From JAIPFM01 sp964494325 (lineage in GTDB: Bacteria; Planctomycetota; Phycisphaerae; Sedimentisphaerales; Anaerobacaceae): 16,085 nucleotides of DNA. Position 1 is the stretch's first letter. Each line of letters begins with the position of its first letter. The stretch is from positions 1 to 16,085 of the forward strand of contig CAZBTJ010000126.1 in NCBI GenBank assembly GCA_964494325.1, written 5' to 3'. The notes under the pieces are model-generated. The model ran no database searches. It saw only the letters and a program-made list of their open reading frames with translations, and was not told the origin of the DNA. Below are positions 14,442 to 16,085 of this stretch, piece after piece. The position numbers were made by a program, and so were the translations under genes.

Positions 14442-14640
14442 AGGCTTTAAAGGGCCAGACCTCAACTTAAGCTCAAGAAATTGCTCGCGATCCTCGTCTG
14501 TCTTTAAAGATGGCCTTGCGGTCATTCCCACGAAGTGTTACATGGTAAACGGCCCCTTCATATTCTATGCGTATCGGTCTTGCCGTTAGTGCCTAATACA
14601 AGCCGAAAGTCTTAAGTTGAGGTCTGGCCCTCTAAGGCCT
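14442..14640. mobile_element. Internally deleted RAYT (REP-associated tyrosine transposase) element
   Basis: A perfect 21-bp inverted repeat bounds it (14451-14471 beginning AGGGCCAGACCTCAAC, and 14611-14631 reverse complement). The match extends outward with few mismatches to about 14442 and 14640. Inside, on the minus strand, lie only the first ~37 codons of a RAYT gene. So it is a ~199-bp MITE-like derivative that could be moved only by a full-length transposase elsewhere. Confidence 0.75.
14472..14586 (-). pseudogene. RAYT transposase N-terminal remnant
   Basis: Reading from 14586 the minus strand encodes ARPIRIEYEGAVYHVTLRGN, then DRKAIFKD, which is the typical N-terminus of REP-associated Y1 transposases (HUH single-strand nucleases). 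The initiator codon is ACG, not ATG. A 4-nt tandem duplication (GTCTGTCT on the plus strand, 14496-14503) shifts the frame; after it DEDREQFLE continues in the other frame. The inverted repeat follows at once and the catalytic Tyr part is missing. It is dead. Confidence 0.75.
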
Positions 14641-14648
14641 ATATTTAT

Positions 14649-14714
14649 TGTACTGCATATAAATACACAGCCAACAATAAAATGTACTTGATTAAAAAGT
14701 TTTTTTGCAGTACA
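14649..14714. promoter_or_regulatory. 9-bp inverted repeat upstream of the RHH gene, possible operator
   Basis: TGTACTGCA (14649-14657) and TGCAGTACA (14706-14714) are perfect inverted copies 48 bp apart. The right arm overlaps a weak promoter-like pair (TTGATT 14689-14694, 16 nt, TACAGT 14711-14716) just before the ATG. RHH proteins often repress their own gene, so this may be its operator. Confidence 0.35.
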
Positions 14715-14723
14715 GTAAAAACC

Positions 14724-14933
14724 ATGAATAAGAGAGGCAGACCACTGCAACCAGAACACTTAGTAAAAAAAGAGATATTGCAAGTACGCGTACTGCCAGA
14801 TGTTAAACGCGATTTTGAAAAAGCAGCAAAGCTGTCAGGGCTATCTCTATCGTCGTGGGCTCGCTCAAAATTGATCGAAATATCGCGCAGGGATTTAGAG
14901 TCGGCCGGGCAGGATGTCAATTATGAGCCTTGA
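14724..14933 (+). CDS. Ribbon-helix-helix (RHH) DNA-binding protein
   Basis: This is a 69-residue basic protein. After a basic leader (KRGRPLQPEHLVKK) comes a beta-strand EILQVRVLP (17-25), helix VKRDFEKAAKLSG (27-39) and helix SLSSWARSKLIEISRRDLE (41-59), the strand-helix-helix layout of CopG/Arc/DUF1778-type and MobC-like proteins. They bind DNA as dimers as antitoxins, plasmid copy or mobilisation regulators. No toxin gene follows, so the antitoxin role is not supported. ATG 14724 is chosen over the upstream in-frame ATG 14682 because the RHH start fits. No ribosome binding site is visible, and the promoter candidate would start almost at the ATG, so a leaderless mRNA is possible. The segment is AT-richer than the genes left of it. 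Confidence 0.62.
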   Translation: MNKRGRPLQPEHLVKKEILQVRVLPDVKRDFEKAAKLSGLSLSSWARSKLIEISRRDLESAGQDVNYEP

Positions 14934-14957
14934 CAAATCTTAAGATTTTGCTATTGT
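14930..14957 (+). promoter_or_regulatory. Candidate plus-strand promoter antisense to the tRNA-like genes
   Basis: TTGACA (14930-14935), 16 nt, TATTGT (14952-14957). The spacer contains the 14-bp palindrome AAATCTTAAGATTT (14935-14948). The transcript would start near 14964, cross both tRNA-like genes in antisense and reach the terminator at 15163-15213. Confidence 0.4.
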
Positions 14958-14997
14958 TGAGTAATAGAGACGGACGATCTTTGCAATATACATACGA

Positions 14998-15065
14998 TGG
15001 AGGTCCGGGGAATCGAACCCCACCCCAAACAGGTGTAGAGCCGTCGGGTGCACCAAGCTACCCCC
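14998..15065 (-). tRNA. Non-canonical tRNA-like gene, anticodon loop CTCTACA (CUA)
   Basis: 68 nt. Acceptor GGGGGTA / GACCTCC pairs with G3:U70 and one mismatch at pair 7, then A73. The T-arm is canonical: TGGGG-TTCGATT-CCCCG. Between acceptor and anticodon stem only 10 nt remain (GCTTGGTGCA), a mini D-arm with the GGT of a D-loop. The anticodon stem is long and bulged: CCC/GGG, bulge U, GAC/GUU, bulge U, GG/CC. The 7-nt loop has U33 and puts CUA at 34-36, an amber reader; position 37 is C, unusual. G3:U70 with A73 is the alanine identity set. The G-U pairs fit only this strand. CCA is not fully encoded. It could instead be a decayed tRNA. Confidence 0.5.
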
Positions 15066-15080
15066 CGGTAAGTATATAGA

Positions 15081-15149
15081 TGGAGCCAGCGGGAGATCGA
15101 ACCCGCGTGCCGTGGTTGTAAAGGCCGGACACAGTACCTACTTGGCCCC
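15081..15149 (-). tRNA. Non-canonical tRNA-like gene, anticodon loop CTTTACA (UUA)
   Basis: 69 nt, 15 bp upstream of the first on the same strand. Acceptor GGGGCCA / TGGCTCC is fully paired with G3:U70, then A73. T-stem GCGGG / CCCGC is perfect, but the T-loop TTCGATCT has 8 nt, one extra. The D region is again 10 nt (AGTAGGTACT; AGT/ACT can pair around AGGT). The long stem is GTG/CAC, bulge U, CC/GG, bulge AC, GG/CC, then a C-A opposition. The 7-nt loop has U33 and UUA at 34-36, an ochre reader, with C37. Alternative anticodon readings exist if the loop is larger. The central region between acceptor and T-arm is 36 nt in both genes. Confidence 0.48.
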
Positions 15150-15162
15150 CATCAAAAAGAGC

Positions 15163-15213
15163 ATAGGCGATTATTGATGTAGTTCATACCTACTCAATAA
15201 TCGCCTATTTTTA
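15163..15213. terminator. Bidirectional terminator hairpin
   Basis: ATAGGCGATTATTGA (15163-15177) pairs perfectly with 15194-15208; GTAG / CTAC in the loop can extend it beyond a bulged T. TTTTTATTT follows on the plus strand, and on the minus strand GCTCTTTTTG follows. It can end the minus-strand HTH-like gene and any plus-strand transcript from near 14964. It separates the HTH-like gene from the tRNA-like pair. Confidence 0.75.
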
Positions 15214-15241
15214 TTTGTTTATTAGCCATCCGTGGCCCTTT

Positions 15242-15676
15242 CTATGTATTCTCAAGAACTTCACTTTTGTATTTAAAAGCCGCCACATCACGATCATTAA
15301 TGCGAACAGTTGTTCGAGTAGCCTTGCCTTTTTCCTCAACGCGCCGAACGGTAGTCGCAATCATTGATCCGAAGGTTTTTTTGTCTGACCCTGCAACATG
15401 TTGCTCTTTTAAATGTCTGCCAATTTCAGAAGAACGGTAGGCCGTTTCAGGATTCAGTTTCAAAAAGTGGATCACCGCCTCTTGGGCAGTTAACTTAGAC
15501 CAAATAATGCCTTGTTCGCCAACACTGCGAGCTGTTGTATGTGGTTTTGGAATCGGCATGGGCACGTCGCCGCACATCTGCCGTATTGCTTCGTCCATAG
15601 TTTTGAGCTCTGTAACGAGTTCTTGTCTATACTCGCGAAGCAACTCAATCGCCTGATTCTTTTTCAGCTTGTTCAT
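15242..15676 (-). CDS. Hypothetical protein with coiled N-terminus and helix-turn-helix-like C-terminal half
   Basis: This is a 144-residue protein. Residues 1-35 (KLKKNQAIELLREYRQELVTELKTMDEAI) are helical and coiled-coil-like. After a Pro-rich linker (VPMPIPKPHTT), residues about 60-125 (LTAQEAVIHFLKLNPETAYRSSEIGRHLKEQH, then FGSMIATTVRRVEEKGKATR) have the pattern of a winged helix: helix, short helix, recognition helix, basic wing. No named family is recognised. It ends with TAG, the codon that the adjacent CUA tRNA-like gene would read; read-through would add only 15 residues before a TGA. There is no Shine-Dalgarno sequence before ATG 15676; TATGGTATAAAAC directly precedes it, so a leaderless start is possible. 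Confidence 0.6.
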   Translation of the reverse strand: MNKLKKNQAIELLREYRQELVTELKTMDEAIRQMCGDVPMPIPKPHTTARSVGEQGIIWSKLTAQEAVIHFLKLNPETAYRSSEIGRHLKEQHVAGSDKKTFGSMIATTVRRVEEKGKATRTTVRINDRDVAAFKYKSEVLENT

Positions 15677-15782
15677 GTTTTATACCATATCTAGGATCAT
15701 TACAATCGGGATAGTAACAATAGATGTATCGAAGTGCAAACACAAAATGTGGGAAATTCGAAAAACAGTAGACCGCGGCCGG

Positions 15783-15834
15783 TTGTTCGTATACTCTTGT
15801 AGGGTATAGTGTGTATACAAAACCGTACACTATA
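15783..15834 (+). promoter_or_regulatory. Candidate promoter with an 8-bp inverted repeat at -10
   Basis: TTGTTC (15783-15788), 16 nt, TATAGT (15805-15810), pointing right. The -10 box is the left arm of TATAGTGT (15805-15812) / ACACTATA (15827-15834). GTATAC occurs twice (15789, 15813). The layout suggests a repressed promoter for the stretch at 15850-16085. The rest of 15677-15782 shows no gene. Confidence 0.4.
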
Positions 15835-15886
15835 TTAAACGAAATGATTAGACAGGAAAATGTAACGCCTGCTTAGAGACGCACTT

Positions 15887-16078
15887 ATGGTGACACAATG
15901 TGACAAGACATGTGACAGACTAAATGACAGTCTAGATGACATGTGTGCCAATGTAAAATTATGGGAGGCGTGGGCGGTTTCGGTCCGTAATAGGAACACT
16001 TTATTGACGCCTCCCTCACAAGTGAGGGCTGCATTAAAGGCAAGTCACCGTTTTGTGACTAAAACCGAAAAGAACTGA
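15887..16078 (+). CDS. Possible small ORF, doubtful
   Basis: This is a 63-residue frame with ATG start and TGA stop. Residues 5-20 repeat a 4-residue pattern (CDKT, CDRL, NDSL, DDMC) that comes from the 12-bp TGACA DNA repeat. The remainder (LWEAWAVSVRNRNTLL, then PPSQVRAALKASHRF) matches no family I know. There is no good ribosome binding site, and the DNA is dominated by inverted repeats, so it may be non-coding. Confidence 0.25.
   Translation: MVTQCDKTCDRLNDSLDDMCANVKLWEAWAVSVRNRNTLLTPPSQVRAALKASHRFVTKTEKN
15891..15941. repeat. Five TGACA repeats at 10 to 12 bp spacing
   Basis: TGACA begins at 15891, 15901, 15913, 15925 and 15937, that is with spacings of 10, 12, 12 and 12 bp, so all face roughly one side of the helix. 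The same span also folds: ACATGT 15908-15913 with 15939-15944, and AGACT 15917-15921 with AGTCT 15929-15933. Confidence 0.65.
15963..16060. other. Cascade of inverted repeats at the window end
   Basis: GGGAGGCGT (15963-15971) pairs with ACGCCTCCC (16007-16015). CCCTCAC (16013-16019) pairs with GTGAGGG (16022-16028) and shares CCC with the first, so the two exclude each other. AGTCAC (16043-16048) pairs with GTGACT (16055-16060). This may be a structured RNA or a replication or transfer origin; the window ends too soon to say. Confidence 0.5.
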
Positions 16079-16085
16079 CAAGAAT

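Noticed and set aside
14998..15149. Pyrrolysine or selenocysteine tRNA
   Set aside because: Amber loop and short D-arm recall tRNA-Pyl, but G3:U70/A73, the bulged stem and the UUA partner do not fit; a tRNA-Sec would be longer, with a long variable arm and a UCA anticodon.
14998..15149. tRNA-like genes on the plus strand
   Set aside because: The G-U pairs would become C-A mismatches and the T-loop TTCGAT exists only on the minus strand.
15194..15244. Biologically meaningful amber read-through of the HTH-like gene
   Set aside because: Read-through of its TAG would add only 15 residues, running into the terminator hairpin before a TGA.

Overview
The window reads as a chromosomal segment of an uncultured or little-studied Gram-negative bacterium. 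The outer-membrane-type lipoprotein signals and a DbpA much like the enterobacterial one support this; I cannot assign a phylum from sequence alone. Bases 1 to about 12450 are ordinary chromosome of intermediate GC. Bases about 12650 to 16085 are an accessory region of gene fragments, duplicated palindromes, transposon remnants, a toxin-antitoxin pair and AT-richer small genes.

Layout: 1-1680 holds an N-terminally truncated beta-helix protein (minus strand) between two near-identical 41-bp direct repeats. 1767-11050 is a run of plus-strand genes: a radical SAM protein, a Nudix hydrolase, 3-dehydroquinate synthase (aroB), a DRE-TIM aldolase-like protein, a small membrane protein overlapping a glutaminyl cyclase lipoprotein, carboxynorspermidine dehydrogenase and decarboxylase (the alternative spermidine/norspermidine route), and a DUF2891 lipoprotein. 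It is not one tight operon: most gaps carry a terminator, a local promoter or short repetitive spacers. dbpA (minus) converges on the DUF2891 gene.

The accessory region starts with a dsbA-type C-terminal fragment that ends in a ~195-bp palindromic element. Next come a vapBC pair with a near-consensus promoter whose -10 box lies in a palindromic operator, a second copy of the element, a MITE-like inverted repeat, and a 199-bp relic of a REP-associated tyrosine transposase (RAYT). Then follow a ribbon-helix-helix protein, two tRNA-like genes, an HTH-like protein and a structured, repeat-rich stretch at the window end.

The most unusual signal is the tRNA-like pair at 14998-15065 and 15081-15149 (minus). 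Each keeps a T-arm, a G3:U70 acceptor stem with A73, and a 7-nt anticodon loop that presents CUA in one and UUA in the other. Each also has only a 10-nt mini D-arm and a long bulged anticodon stem. They could be alanine-charged amber and ochre suppressor tRNAs of non-canonical shape, or decayed tRNA genes. Other notable signals are two abutting octamer arrays plus a hairpin that masks the ribosome binding site of the decarboxylase gene, a TGACA array at helical-turn spacing near the window end, and a DEGD motif II in DbpA.
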